Below are positions 11,363 through 23,795 of a stretch of 64,000 nucleotides of DNA, piece by piece. Under the pieces are notes generated by a model. That model worked only from the letters and a program-made list of their open reading frames with translations. It did not search any database and was not told the DNA's origin. The stretch is from Heloderma charlesbogerti. Taxonomy: Eukaryota; Chordata; Lepidosauria; Squamata; Helodermatidae. The stretch covers positions 613,002 to 677,001 of the forward strand of contig JANEZZ010000302.1 in NCBI GenBank assembly GCA_026122225.1. Reading direction: 5' to 3'. The translations under genes and the position numbers were made by a program. Numbering within the stretch: the first letter of the stretch is position 1; each line of letters begins with the position of its first letter.

Positions 11363-12007
11363 GGCTGTTGGTTTGTTGCTTGGAACAACAGCAGTGCCCC
11401 AAGCTGCATTTTCAGCATCTCCCAAAGCAAGCTCCCTGCACATCTTGGCCAGCCTCACTCTCCCTCCTCAGCCAGCAGTTTTAGGCAGCACAGAAGCTCG
11501 GAGTTCATCCAAGCCATCTCTGATACAAAGCAATTGCAGCATCTCCCCAACACACTGGAGGCCTGCCAGCCAGCAGAGGACTTGATGCGCTTTGGCACAG
11601 TCCCCTGATCTCCTTTATCTCCCAGTCAGCACCAGGGCCACTCATTCACCTGTGGGGCTTTCCCATTTCCATGTAGCCAGGAAGACAGACAAAAGTACAA
11701 AGAAGACAGATGGGACCAGGCCATGGATGGTAGAAGAGAAAGATACCCGGCCGAGGCTGGGAATCTACTCCAGGCAATCTATGATGAACTGTGTGTGCCT
11801 AGCCTGCTTTAGGCCCAAAAGGAAGCACTGGTGTGTAAGAGGGGGCTCTGTGAACAGTAGGCACTAGGGAGCTTCTAGTCTGGCTAGACCTGGTAAAAAT
11901 ACTACTGGCATGGCCCTTGGCTGATCAACCAGTCAAGACTTTTGCTAGTGACACTTCAACCTTGAGGTCAGCTCCCAAGTCTAGCCACTAGACCTAGGGT
12001 TGCAAAA
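11363..12007. other. no gene recognised
   Basis: Unique-looking sequence between the CR1 end and the SINE TSD. No coding or RNA feature supported. Confidence 0.4.
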
Positions 12008-12325
12008 AGGAAAGGAAAGGAAAGGAAAGGAAAGGAAAGGAAAGGAAAGGAAAGGCTCCTCCTGTGCAAGCACCGGGTCATTGCTGACCCCTAGAGGGAT
12101 GCCTGGCAGACTATAGCAGGGTGGTTTGCCATTGCCTTCCCCAGTCATGACTACCTTTCCCCCAGCAGGCTGGGTACTCATTTTACTGACCTCAGAAGGA
12201 TGGAAGGCTGAGTCGACCTGAGCTGGCTACCTGGGACCCAGCTTCCGCTGGGATCAAACTCAGGTCGTGGGGAGAGTTTTGGTTGCAATACTGCCGCCTA
12301 CCACTCTGTGCCACATGAGGCTCAA
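12008..12325 (-). mobile_element. tRNA-derived SINE with (CCTTT)n tail
   Basis: Same family as 5313-5610 in the opposite orientation. The (AAAGG)n tail at 12008-12055 lies on the left and the tRNA-like head on the right. A 13-bp TSD TAGGGTTGCAAAA is at 11995-12007 and 12326-12338. Confidence 0.87.
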
Positions 12326-12462
12326 TAGGGTTGCAAAACTGGAGGACGTATCCTGCAGGTCTTAGATTCAGGTATGGCCCTCAGTCAGTCTGTGGCTTGA
12401 CAAAATGAGAACACAAGACTACTCAGAACAGGCAGGCAAATGAAGGCAAGATCCCTATACAG

Positions 12463-12782
12463 CAGGGATGGGGAATCTTTTTTAGTTGAAAGGTAGCACG
12501 GACTCCAGACAAGCCTGTCAGGAGCTGCATGGCAACAGTGGGCAGGTCCACAGGCCACTGCTAGTGAGCAGCCCTGGCATCCTTTCCTGGGCTATATATA
12601 CACATACACACTTTCTCACCGCAGAGCAGGGGAAAGCTCTTATGTTGATCAGCTGCTGATCAGAGATAAGAGCTTTTCTGTGGTTGGGGTTGGGGATGGG
12701 GTCTGGAGAAGAGAATGGTGGGCCAGGTAGGGAGTCCATGCAGGCCATATCTGGCCCATGGGTCAGAGGTCCCTCATGCCTA
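12463..12782. mobile_element. hAT-like non-autonomous element (CAGGGATGGGGAATC family)
   Basis: Starts CAGGGATGGGGAATCTTTTTT, a start shared with 54938-55430. Contains an internal hairpin built on AGCTCTTATGTTGATCAG and its complement. Flanks CTATACAG (12455-12462) and CTATACAA (12783-12790) form a 7/8 matched 8-bp TSD. Confidence 0.65.
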
Positions 12783-12790
12783 CTATACAA

Positions 12791-14454
12791 TATCTCTGCC
12801 ACGCCAAAAGAGACAGACTTCTACACAAGCACTGCACTCTCTGCCTCAAACAGACTTTCCTGCTCCTTGTGAGGTTCAGCTGCACTATCAATACACACCC
12901 CATGGAGAAGGAGCCAGGCACCAAAGCCACTCCATATACCACAAAAGGGTGTTTTGGAGGAAACACTGGAGTTCCTCAGTGCGAAAGTGAATAACAGGGA
13001 TAAGCTTCCCTGTCACCACTGATCTTGCCCTGCATGCAAACCATGTGAGGAATATGCATGAGTGAACCAGTCCAGAAACAAAGGAAATGCAGTCAGATGT
13101 TGAATGGGCAGAAACATCAGCGTCCATGAAATTGCTTGCTAAGTCTGTATTGTCCTGCTGGGTGTCAAGGACAATGTTGCGATTCCTATACTCTCTTACA
13201 CATTTCTTATCAGAAAGAGGTAAATGTTCTCCTCACTGGAGCTGAGCTGAAATGTCAGAAGAGATTTTTGTAAGAATGTTCTCCCCACCCCCTGCCCCCT
13301 TGACACACACAAATGACTCATTTCACCAAATAGCCTCTCGCCAATTTTTTATTTTTTGTGGTGGCCGTCATTTAACCCACAATGCACCAGAATGATGCTA
13401 GGCCCAGGACATTGTGAGGGGTGCAAAATGACAGTCAGGATGCGAATACAGCTGCAGTAGTATCTAAAAAAAAACAACCCTTAGGGAAAAAGAACAGAAG
13501 ACCTGCCACCACTACCAGTGAATCCCACCTGCTTGAGAAACTGTTGGAAAATTTCTTCTCTCCCCATTCCAGAAAATTTCAGCCAAATAGTCCATACAAT
13601 TTCACCAGCTCAGCAATGCAAGTCCTTGCCGTTCATTAGGATTATACATACAGATCACAAAGATGGCCTAGCTAGACCACGGGACAGCTGGATTGAATCC
13701 TTCATCAAGTGCAAAGTGAGATAGGATGTGCAGTCAATGCATGTCTGTATCCAGCCGGCCATAACAAGCATTCACATCCATACCACAGTATGCTATCACT
13801 CAGCAAAGGGGCACTTCTGTTTACCCTCAATCCCAGCGGGTCAAACCAATTTGATCAGTGATAATGCAAAGAGTGGAAGACGGATAGGTTCCAGGCCTTT
13901 GCCCAAATCTGACCCAGCCTAAGGAAGAAGCCCAGAGATTAAGATGGAGACAGCATTTCTCAGCACAGTCCTCAGGTAGACAAGACTCCTGATCGATCCC
14001 TCATCTGAGTCCTTAGCCAGCTTCCTGATCCTGCCACACTACTAGCAAATTTTACATTTGCTCTTGTCTAGATTGTGTTTCGAGACCCTTCCTCGTGGGC
14101 CCTGCTGACAGGAAGGAAGCCAGTAATTCAATCTCAGCGCAATCCTTTAATGGTTTCTCAGCACAAAAAGGCATAACCACAGCAACTCCACGTCTGCATG
14201 GAGATTGACAATGGAACTGACAGCTCGACTAGTTCGACACTTGGGAATATGCCCAGCAGTCTTCCTCCCCTAGGAGTCTAGGGTAAAACCTCCATTCTTG
14301 GATCAGAGTAATCCTAAGTGCCTCTTATTCCATTTCTTGCTGGGGAGGATATGGCTGCAGGGTACATGAGCACTTGTTGCACTGCAGGGTGCAGGAACAC
14401 ATGATTTCAGGGGGGAGTATGAAAGTTAAGAGGAATTGTAAGGGAGGTGCACTA
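12791..14454. other. no gene recognised
   Basis: Largely unique-looking sequence. Open frames are short and show no domain. Confidence 0.4.
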
Positions 14455-14690
14455 CAACCTAGTTCACATGTAATGGCTAACTATGGGTTGTTTAACCCAT
14501 AGTTAATTGTGGCCGTGCAACAGCGAATGAGCACACTGCCATCCATGCAGTTGTTGCTTCAGCTTTCCTAAACAACCTAGGAATGCCCTGTTCCTGGGTT
14601 ATCACTACATCTGAACCCAGACACTCTGGTCTTTTTAGGAGTTAAAAACCCAGATTTAAACCCAGCAACAAACCATGGGTCAGTCACTCT
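14455..14690. repeat. probable relic of a foldback element
   Basis: Holds the hairpin AACTATGGGTTGTTTAACCCATAGTT (arms AACTATGGGTT and AACCCATAGTT) and AAACCATGGGT-like words resembling those inside 10579-10863. Ends are not defined. Confidence 0.35.
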
Positions 14691-14900
14691 CTCTCTCTCT
14701 CAGCCTGAGCTACCTTCTAGCTAGATGTGAGGATAAAGTCATCTCTGTATTCCACTAAACCAGTGGTTTTCAAAACAGTGTTCTAGGGAACCTTAAGAAG
14801 GCCAGTAATGGAGAGAAGCTTTCCTACCACTACTAATCTTTCCCTGCAATGCACATCATCTCTGAACTTAAGAGGTTTCCAATGAGCAATTGTTTATTTG

Positions 14901-15190
14901 CAAAGCCGGCCCTACCATTACGCCGAGTGAGGCAGCTCTGCCTCAAGTAACAGATGGTGGAAGGAAGGGAGCTGCAGCAAGATGTTGGGAGGACAGAGCT
15001 ATGTGTGTGCCTGTTTACCTGCCCTATGTGCCCTAAACTAGCCTTCTGCCCTCAGGTGTGGTGGAAGATGCAGTCCCATCCCCAGTTTTGAAGATTCAAC
15101 TGCCAGTCTGGTCAGCTTTTGTACATGGCATGGGAGGGTGTGCCATTATGTCCTTCACCTCAGGTAGCAAAATGTCTTGGATAGTCCCTG
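14901..15190. mobile_element. hAT-like MITE (CAGGGCCGGCC family) with perfect TSD
   Basis: Begins CAAAGCCGGCCCTACCATTA and ends GTCTTGGATAGTCCCTG, versions of the CAGGGCCGGCCCTACCATTAGGC..GTCTTGGGCCAGCCCTG pattern shared with 26598, 44952, 62171 and 62918. A perfect 8-bp TSD TTTATTTG is at 14893-14900 and 15191-15198. Confidence 0.82.
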
Positions 15191-15198
15191 TTTATTTG

Positions 15199-16319
15199 GT
15201 TCATTCATACCCTACCATTTTGGTGTCAAAAGAGATGCTCAAGGCAGCTTATGTCCTTCAGTGACAGAACAATCTAAACCCAAACTGAATCAAAGTTTAC
15301 AACTGTCCTCCAACTCCCTATGGCAACTTATGTCCCAGCTACTCTATCCTTTCCACTGTCTCCCCCACCCTGACCCTTCCTACAGCTTGGACAGTTCAGC
15401 CTATCTATTCTCAGTCCATGTCAGTTTCGCATGTGTTCATTCATAAGTCTGTTCCATCCCATTTCCACATTAATTGGAGAACTTTTTAAACAAACATCTG
15501 CACAAAAAAATTGCATTTCAATATTTATTTTTGCATGCATTCTCTCACAAAATACACATTCCTAAACCTATTTTCTCTCAAAGAGCACATATCTAAATGT
15601 ATTTCATCCTTTAAAAAAAACCAGATCTTTATATGTGCTTTTGAATGCATTTACTGAGCCAGGAACTGTACTGAAAAATGCAGAATAGCACAAAATCCAA
15701 AGGACAATTGTATTCCAATCCACGTATTAGTTCAGTAAGCATGTAGCAGGCAGGTTCACTTCAAAATGCAGACCAAACAAAATCCTCAGTCATCCATAAC
15801 TCTTTTACATTCCCTATTTTAATCGACCTTTGAATGACCTCTCATCCTCCATGGATTCATCCAAATCCCCCATTTCAAAAGCCATCTTAGCAGTGGTGTG
15901 GCAGTAAATTTTGAAATGCAGGCGCTCATCATGACAGTCGCCATAGCCACGCCCCTAAAGAGAGTCCATAAATGCAGGCAGCTGTGTTGATCCATATCAA
16001 CAAACCAGGTTTAGCAGTTTTCATTGCCATTAGGAGCAGGTCTTTTGTAAAGCGAATGAGTTTTAATTGGCCATTCGAGACCAAGACACCCCAAAATACT
16101 TTGCATTAAAACAGGGATAGCTCTCAACTATATACCGTTGTTGAGAAAATGCATCCCTCCAACTGCAAGTACTGTGAGGATTGCAGCTAAGCTCAGAGGG
16201 AACAAGAACGTTTGGGGAGGGGGGCAGGTGGCAACATGATGTCTGCTAATCAAAAAGTCCAGGTGTTGCATCCCTTTGAGCCCTGGCACCACTATGCCAG
16301 GGCACCTAAGCCAATGGGT
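15199..16319. other. no gene recognised
   Basis: Contains a short LINE-3'UTR-like piece near 15190-15265 (CATTTTGGTGTCAAAAGAGATGC..) and otherwise unique-looking sequence. Confidence 0.35.
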
Positions 16320-16500
16320 ATCACACACCTTGTAGCAGTGCATTCCATATATTCATTGTCCCTTGTGTGAAGAAGTTTTTTTTGCCTGTCCTGCAACTGC
16401 TGCCTATCAATTTCACTGGCTAATCCTGCGTTCTTGTAGTAGGGAGGCAGGGAGAATTTTATCTGCTTTCTCCACACTGTGCGTCATGGTATAAAACCTC
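16320..16500 (-). mobile_element. old CR1 LINE fragment
   Basis: GCATTCCATATATTCATTG, GTGTGAAGAAGTTTTTTTTG and TCTTGTAGTAGGGAGG in this order match, on the minus strand, a degraded CR1 ORF2 C-terminal region. Confidence 0.5.
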
Positions 16501-16589
16501 TAGCATGCACCCTTCCCCCAGAAGACTTTTCTCTAAACTAAAAAAAAACCCAAATGCTTTAGCTTTCCCGGCGTTCCTCCTATTTAGGC

Positions 16590-17127
16590 AGATGCCTTTC
16601 TCTGGTCCATGACATCACTCCTGCTAACTGAAATTTATAACCCCCTGCCGATGTTTGGGATGTTTCCCCCTAGAGGCCATTCACATAAATGAGGCAGCCT
16701 TCTAAGCAAAGCCTGGTTTTATATGCTACTCAGCGTCTCCAGTTAAAAGGAGGGAACAGGAGGGAGAATAGATGCAGCACAGGGCTTAATTTGTTCAGGG
16801 CTCATCCACGGAAGCTATTTTTAATACCAGGGCGATGGCCCAGAATATGTGTAACAATAAAGATGAGTGCGTGTCTCTCATTGCTGCACAGCCAAGGCCT
16901 GTCGTGCGGATTTAGGATTAAGGAGCAAGGCTTCCGGGGCAGATGGCGTGGCTTTGAGCAGGCTTAAGCCCCAGCACCCCTTCTGTGAAACTAAAATGTC
17001 AGATCGTGCCATGTTCTCAGTGGTGCCGTCTGGCCAGGGCTTTGGGGCAGATGTCTGGTGCCCCACTCAGCAGAAGGAAAAGGACAGCCCCCAGACACAG
17101 CAGGGCTGGCTTGCCCCATTTTGAAGA
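16590..17127. other. unique-looking intronic sequence
   Basis: No repeat family recognised. Sequence such as 16660-16880 is of even composition and could be conserved non-coding DNA, but that cannot be judged from one genome. Confidence 0.3.
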
Positions 17128-17135
17128 GAGCAAAG

Positions 17136-17349
17136 CAGTGGAAGAGGGTGGGTCCTATGTCAGTGGGGCAGTGGAGCTGCTCTGGGTTTCAGTCAGAACC
17201 AGTTAGAATGCTAACGGAGCTATCCAAGGTGCTGGACCCAATCCCCCAAATAGGTTCAGCACCTAAGACATCTCCTTTTGAGTTCTGACTGGTTCTGGCT
17301 GAAACCCAAAGCACTGCTCCACTGACATAGGAGACACCAGCCTCCACTG
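17136..17349. mobile_element. foldback hAT-like MITE (CAGTGGAGG family)
   Basis: Ends CAGTGGAAGAGGGTGGG and CCAGCCTCCACTG, with inner inverted pair GGGTTTCAGTCAGAACC and GGTTCTGGCTGAAACCC. TSD GAGCAAAG (17128-17135) and GAGTAAAG (17350-17357), 7/8. Confidence 0.82.
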
Positions 17350-17357
17350 GAGTAAAG

Positions 17358-18182
17358 TAACACACGTTGCCATCTAAAGAGCCCCCTCCCTGGCTGCCCC
17401 ATTCCGGGCTGTGTTTGAAGCACCGTTTTTCAGGCACAGCAGTGATGCTTCAAATGCAGCTCTGCATGGGGCAGCTGAGAGTGCCACAGCACTGGAAAAA
17501 ATGATCAAGGGAAGCCCTATCCTTCTCCTCCTCCTCCCACCCTGGCCCCTCTTGCTGCTTTCCTATCCTGTCAGCCTCATCTTTCCTTTGCAAAGACATG
17601 AAGTCACCTTCTCTCGCCTCCCTCATGACTTTGCCACCCCAGTCTTTTCTGCATGCTGCGTGCCTATTGGCTTAAAAAAAAGAGGACGGGATGGCCCTCT
17701 CTTGATCTCTTTGCATGCTGCAAGCTCATCAGCGGAAGCATGAGCCAGAACCGGAGCACATGCAGGTCACGTACTGCCAAGGAGAGAAGAGACGTTGCCT
17801 TGTCTTCCTCTTCCTCTTCCTCCCCCCCCCCACCCCATCCCACAGCAAATACTCACTAGTGTCTGTGGCAGGTGCAGAATGCAGGCCTTACAAGCAATCG
17901 CTTTGGCAACAGCTAAAAGAACGATTGAGTTGTTGGGGTGGGGGAGGTTGCCTCTGGAACAGTTTCTTGGCGGGGGTGGGGGTGCGCCAGTGTGCTTTAT
18001 GTAGGGCCAACTCCTTCCAGCTGCGTCCATGTGGGTCTCTCACGCTCGGTGCTGGGCCGTAGGCAGGCAAGCACGCGGGGAGCTCAAATGCAAGCCCCGG
18101 CAGGAGGGGGAGTGGGCAGAGCCAGAAGGAGCATTCTGGCAAATGCACAGAAGCAGCACCAGTGTAAGAAGCAGAGTCGAGC
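17358..18182. other. no gene recognised
   Basis: Pyrimidine- and G-rich low-complexity runs near 17800-17840 and 17930-17990 produce overlapping spurious open frames. No domain seen. Confidence 0.4.
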
Positions 18183-18190
18183 CAAGACGC

Positions 18191-18344
18191 CACGGGAGGC
18201 TGGTGGCTCCGACATCAGTGGGGTGGTGGATCCGCTCGGGATTTGCTTTGCACCTTGGATAGCTTTTACAGTTCTGACTGGTTCTGACTGAAACCCAGAG
18301 TGGATTCACCTCCCCACTGAAATCGGAGCCACCAGCCTCCACTG
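18191..18344. mobile_element. foldback hAT-like MITE (CAGTGGAGG family)
   Basis: Left GGGAGGCTGGTGGCTCCGA and right TCGGAGCCACCAGCCTCC pair exactly over 17 bases or more. TSD CAAGACGC (18183-18190) and CAAGACAC (18345-18352), 7/8. Confidence 0.84.
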
Positions 18345-18352
18345 CAAGACAC

Positions 18353-19074
18353 CGATCCAGAGGGGGAACTAAACCAATGATGCACATGGGTAGGAACACA
18401 GGCAAGCTGGCAGACCAGGAGCAAAGCAACTAAAAAGAGGGGAAAGGAGGTTCAGCAGAAACACCAGCAGCAAACGTGGGAGTGGCACAAAAGCGACCAG
18501 CAGCTGACAGCTGCACTGGAAAAAGACAAGACAAGACAAGACAAGACCCAGGCCTAACCTGGAAGTAGCCAGGAAGATTAGGGTGGTCACATACACTTCT
18601 CCAAAAAAAAATAAGACATGTGTCGCAATGAAAGAGGACAATGATGTGTAAGGCATTTGCCCGTGTTGATGGATGCCAAAGTAGAAATAATTACTGTAGT
18701 TTAAATAGAAATGCAATACGTCCCAGCCTAGTGGTGAAGACTGTGACCAGGTGATCTGTGTGGTGCCTGCTCAGTCTGCTACCCAAGACCAGGTGCTAAC
18801 TGCTAATGGACAACTTCAAGGTCCCTGTTGTCCCTTCATATGGTACTTTATCTTTAAAATAGACTTGGAATGGACAGCCCTTCAAAGAGGGGATGACTTC
18901 AAATAGAAGACTGTTCTCTGACAGACCCAAATAGAGGACTGTCCTAAGTAAAGGAGGACACTTGGCTACCCTACCCCAAGGAAGAACCACTGGGCTGCCA
19001 GGACAAGGAGATCTGTGGTGGGACCAGGGAGCACAATATTGCTCTTCCTTCCACCCATCGATAGCCTTGAGATC
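18353..19074. other. no gene recognised
   Basis: Contains a short (ACAAG)n tract at about 18524-18547; otherwise unique-looking sequence. Confidence 0.4.
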
Positions 19075-19296
19075 ATAGGAATACAGGAAATGGCCTTCTG
19101 CCAGGTTGGACTGTTTACCCAACTAGCTCATTATTGTCTACTGTGACTGGCAGCAGCATTTCCAGGGTCTCAGGAAGATGGTCTTTTCCATCACTTGCAA
19201 CCTGATCTCTCTTTTTTCCCACTGGAAATGCCAGGGATTGAACTTGGGACCTCCTGAATGCAGAGCATGTCCTATACCATGGAGCTGTGGTCCCGC
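19075..19296 (-). mobile_element. tRNA-Ala-derived SINE
   Basis: On the minus strand it reads from a degraded tRNA head (ATGGTATAGGACATGC) through the B-box region GTTCAATCCCTGGCATTTCC and a CCCTGGAAATGCTGCTGCCAG-like body to the GGTAAACAGTCC body. It matches the better copy at 29986-30177. Confidence 0.62.
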
Positions 19297-19579
19297 CTCA
19301 TGTGGTATGTCTCACCACAAAGGCCACTGGTATCTGTGAAGGAAGCTCCTGGTTCGAAGTTCAGACAGTCCAGATAGAAAATCCTGCCCACATATGAGGA
19401 CAACTCTCTCCATCCCTCCTTCTCTCTCATGTTGTTATGTTTCCACAAGTTTAGAGTCCTATAAAAAGAGGAAGAAACCACTGGACATAAAAAGAAAGAG
19501 AAAACAGATATCCAGGGGCTTAAAAAAATTCTTTTTGAAGTTCTATCACACAGCTTCTAGAGAGATCAGAAGCTACCAC

Positions 19580-20085
19580 TAGGGATGTCACAGGCATCCA
19601 GCTGGGGCTCGAGGCCCAGCAAGAAATCTCTGGATTCCCCGCTCCCCGATGCCAGTTTGTGGATCCCTATATGTGCCCAACTCAGCACATGCCGGGTCAG
19701 GTAAGCACAGAGATCCCTGATCCTTCGCCAAGCCGCAAAATGGCAGCTCTGCCTTTTTCATAAAGGCCAATTTTACACAAATTGTGGCCACGAAGTTACC
19801 ATTTATGCAAGATTACAGGTGTAAATGGCCATTTACGACTGTAATCTTGCGTAAATGGCTGCTTTATGTCTGCCATTTACATAAAATTGGCCTTTACGAG
19901 AAAGGCGGAGCTGCCATTTTTATGCAAAATGGCGGCTCCGTGAGGGATCAAGCAGCCACACGCTCCTCACCAGGCACTCGCAGACCACCCAGTGCCTTGC
20001 TGTGCATGGTGAGCAGGGGCAGCCCTCTGGTGGGGGTCCAGCAAGCGGCACGTGACCCAGACTGCAGGGAGTTCACCCATCCCTA
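19580..20085. mobile_element. hAT-like element (TAGGGATGT family) with perfect TSD
   Basis: Termini TAGGGATG and CATCCCTA, flanked by perfect GCTACCAC duplications (19572-19579 and 20086-20093). The interior is a large imperfect palindrome: AAGGCCAATTTTACACAAAT, CCATTTATGCAAGATTACAG and GGCAGCTC motifs reappear inverted. No transposase coding. Confidence 0.85.
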
Positions 20086-20093
20086 GCTACCAC

Positions 20094-20866
20094 TAATCCT
20101 TCCCATCTTCCTGAGACTACGGTAAGTATCTTATTGTACTTTTTCTGTGTAATAACAAATAAATCGAAATACACATCCACATCACTTTGAACCTATTCTT
20201 CTTTGGTAGGGGTGGGGAGAGACAACATACTGGCAAAAAAATGGATCTTAATAGATGCAAATTGTACAAGTTTTCCTGGCCTCCATGTGGGAAAGTCAAC
20301 CTTCTTTCCCCTGCCTTGAGTGATTTTGACCTGTTTAGTCAGGGCTGGTTTGTTTTTGTTTTTCACCTATGTTCAAAATTTTCCAAAAACTTCCATAAAC
20401 CATTCCTGAGCATCCAGGACTCATTCTGACTTCCTACTCCACAAACACGATAAATTTTGTTGCATGGGAAAACAACAGGGAACTCTATCTGCCCTAAACA
20501 GCCATGCCGATGCAAACATTGCAACTAGTTACAGAGCCAACCTGTACCCCCAAAACAGACCTGGAGTTAAGTGTTGACAGAAGGTGCCCATGGTCAGTCA
20601 GTTCCTATGGAAAAACCTGAACAAAAGGAGTTGGAATCTAATGCTCGAAAAGGAGGTCATCAATTCTAACCCAACCCCTCCTGCCAGAAATAGCCATTCA
20701 ACCTAAGTAACAGCATGTTAAAAACAACCCAGATGGCTCAAGCAAATGAGTCAAACAACCCCTGAAATCGCTAGTCAATTTGGCCTTGAGAAAAGGGCCT
20801 CCTCAATTGTGGCTCCTCAACCACTTTCCCCCAGTGGCAGATATCTGGAATGTAACTACCCAAACA
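20094..20866. other. no gene recognised
   Basis: Unique-looking sequence between two hAT-like elements. Confidence 0.4.
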
Positions 20867-20874
20867 ATAATAGC

Positions 20875-21324
20875 TAGGAATGTTGGAGAAATCTGCAACA
20901 GAATCAAATGACCTTGGATTTCTATGAATCCGACCCACAGATTCTGCAGTGGACCAGCTTTTCCCAAGTCACATGGATTCTGCAGACTTCCAGACTGTTT
21001 TTTTTAACTTTCCTAAATTTTACGCAAATTACGACATAGAAAAATATGTAATTAAAAAAAAAAAGCGGAAAAGGGTGCATTTCCTCCATAGGCTAAAGCA
21101 TGAAAAGGCGCATGGGGGGGATTTACACATTTTGAGGGGAATTTGCACATTGGGGGGGGATTTGTACATTTTTGCAAGTGTGAATTTGCACAAATGCAAA
21201 TTTGCACGAATTCATGAAGTGGGAGAAAATCCAATTCCGCCAATGAGTGGATGATGGAAACAAAGGCACCTGATGACCTGTGAAATGCAGACAGAACATA
21301 TTATACAAAACCTGTATATCCCTA
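20875..21324. mobile_element. hAT-like element (TAGGGATGT family)
   Basis: Starts TAGGAATGTTGGAGAAATCTG and ends TATATCCCTA. TSD ATAATAGC (20867-20874) and ATAATAGA (21325-21332), 7/8. The interior carries repeated AATTTGCACA/TTTGCACA words and G-runs. Related copies lie at 35820, 45718, 28174 and 62480. Confidence 0.8.
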
Positions 21325-21775
21325 ATAATAGATTTTCTTCCTTCTAAAGCAAATGAACAGTATGTAACTTATGCTAAATTGACACACATGCATCCGTCAT
21401 TTGATAACTTGCAGTTCCTTGTGTGAACCGACTCCACTGAAAAGTAACATTTTTTAAGGGATCTGAAAGTTCTGCCTGGACTGTTCATTGACACATGCAT
21501 CACTCAGTACTGCTGTCATGAAGCAATGAACATGCAAGCATGGAACGGCCCACAGCAGGAAAGCCTTGCTCTGCTTCTTGAACTCCAAGGTGAATTGATT
21601 GAAAAATCAATACAATATAAATCGGGGGAGTGGGGGGAGAGAGATGTAAATAATTGATTCACGTCTAATTTACCATTTGGTAATTCATGTATTTCCTGGA
21701 CAAGTTTGCAAACTAATTGGTTGCTATAAACATTTAAAACCTATTGATTTTCAAATACAGACTTTACATTACCTA

Positions 21776-21860
21776 CAGTGCAATCCTATGCATGTTTACT
21801 CAGAAGTAAGTCCCACCATGTTCATTGGCACTTACTCTTAAGTATGCATAGGATTAGGAG
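21776..21860. mobile_element. GCAATCCTATGC-type short palindromic element
   Basis: CAGTGCAATCCTATGCATG and ATGCATAGGATTAGG ends, with TCAGAAGTAAGTCCCACC and CACTTACTCTTAAG between. Confidence 0.65.
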
Positions 21861-21884
21861 CATAATGCAAGGACACCAAGCAAG

Positions 21885-22515
21885 ATAATTTATTTGCTAC
21901 TGCCATTCATGCCTTGGTGACCTCCACCATAGATTACTGCAATGTGCTGTATGTGGGGCTGCCCTTGAAAATGGACCAGGAACTTGAACTGGTACAAGAT
22001 GGTGGCACTCATCTATTGAGAGGTGCTCTTGCCAGCTCACGTGTATTATAAGACATCTACATGGGTAGCCAGTTTCCAAGTCAAATTGAAAGTGCTGGTT
22101 TTGCACATTACAACCCAAAATGATCTGGACACTAATTATCATAAGCAATGTCTTCTCCATTACAATCCCTCAAGAGTAATAATCAGCCAATGAAGCCAGG
22201 TCCCAGCCGCTCATGAGTCAAGGTTATCTCCTGAAAGCTGGGCCTTCTCTGTTGTGGCCCCAGAGCTGTGGGATAAGCTCATTTGTCTATTCCCCTGGCC
22301 TATTTTTCTGACAGGTTAAGATATATTTATCCTATCAGACATTTGGAAGTTGAGATTAATGTTTTACTGATATTGTATTGTTAAATGTTTAATTAATGTT
22401 ATACTTCTTGACATTGCTTTAAATTATATATTTTATTTTATTTTGTGGAAATGTGAGTTAATAACAGAGCTGAAAAGTGGTTGGTAATAAATTAATTTAT
22501 TTTTTAATATGTACA
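21885..22515 (+). pseudogene. L2-like LINE 3' end
   Basis: The plus strand reads CCATAGATTACTGCAATGTG.. as IDYCNVLYVGLPLK, then AVVAPELWDKL near 22250-22280, the C-terminal motifs of an L2-like ORF2. It is followed by an AT-rich 3' UTR ending about 22515. Frame broken. Confidence 0.65.
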
Positions 22516-23795
22516 CTACCTGGGTTGAAAAGTGAATCATCGTCATCATCATCTACCACAGTCCAGTAAAGAGTCAGGTGTGCTGAACTGTGAGCTAAAT
22601 GCCCAGAACCTTCCAGCTGCAAGGCTGATAATTATTGGGCAAAGTTGTGTTTCTCCATGAGATGGAAAGAAACTGCCCCTGCTGTTCGGTCAACAGAGCC
22701 ATAAATATTCATAGTTTGCCACAACAACAAATACAATACATGACCTATTATATAATTTATAATGCTTGACCCAGAAGTCAAGTATTTTACCTCCTGTGTT
22801 TTCTATTTTACCTGGAAAAAACCAGGCTTTAATTCAGAGCATTTGATAAGAAGGTCACCAATTCATTTCTGAGACAGAAGTGTCAAATTCCACATGCTTG
22901 TGTGTACTGAATTCGGATTCCATTTTAAATCCGATTTCTTTTGAAGTGACAACTGATTTTTATTCAGATGTTTTTAGAGCTCTGATATTTTTTCTATCCT
23001 GTTGAACTCACCAGCATAAATGGCTGTAGAAAGATCTGCAACTGCAAAATATAAGTTGGCTCCAGGCAGGAGATGGAGAAGTGGGTAACCATCTTGTATA
23101 ACCCTTAGATACAAGAGAATAAAGGGGTGTCATTTTTTCATCTGTTTGGTCTTTGGGGTGCCTGTTTTCTCCCTTTTCCCCTCTGAGAAGTGAGCTGCAT
23201 TCGTCCATTCTGCCTGAACAAGCAGCAGCATCCAAAACCTCCTCTCCATCCCCTTGAGAGACCCTGGAAGCTGCCATCATTGGCATGACTTGCAGACGGA
23301 AGCAGCCACGCTTCTCTGTGTAATCTGGAGAGTTCACTCAAGGCCACAGAGGCTTAGAGGATGTTAAAAACCATCTCACCACAGGCAGTGTGTCCAAAGT
23401 ACAGAGCTTTCTGCTGTCAACAGGTAATTCAAAGGTTCAGTGGACCGCTCTGCCAGTTGATGAACCCAGCTGGAATTCCAAGCAGGCTTGAGAGAGATAC
23501 ATCCTGAACCAATGGGAGACTGAGACACTGGACTCTTCACCAATCACAGCCCTGCCTCCCTAACTGCCTTTGCATGTGCCTCCAGGGACTGCACAGTTGT
23601 CCTAGTCCTGGACTGGAAATGCCCTGTTCATGTGTGGAAGGGAGGACAGGCCAAATCGCGTGCTCGCACCCTTTGTGCCCTTCCTTTCTCCTGGCCTTTT
23701 CCACTGCTACCAAGCAGAAAGCTTTTTCTCTCTGGCTGCTTCCACTGAACCAGCCTTAGAACTCCTTGGGTCTCAAGCATCCAATGTTAGGTACT
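22516..23795. other. no gene recognised
   Basis: Unique-looking sequence, possibly intronic. No repeat family or exon supported. Confidence 0.35.
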
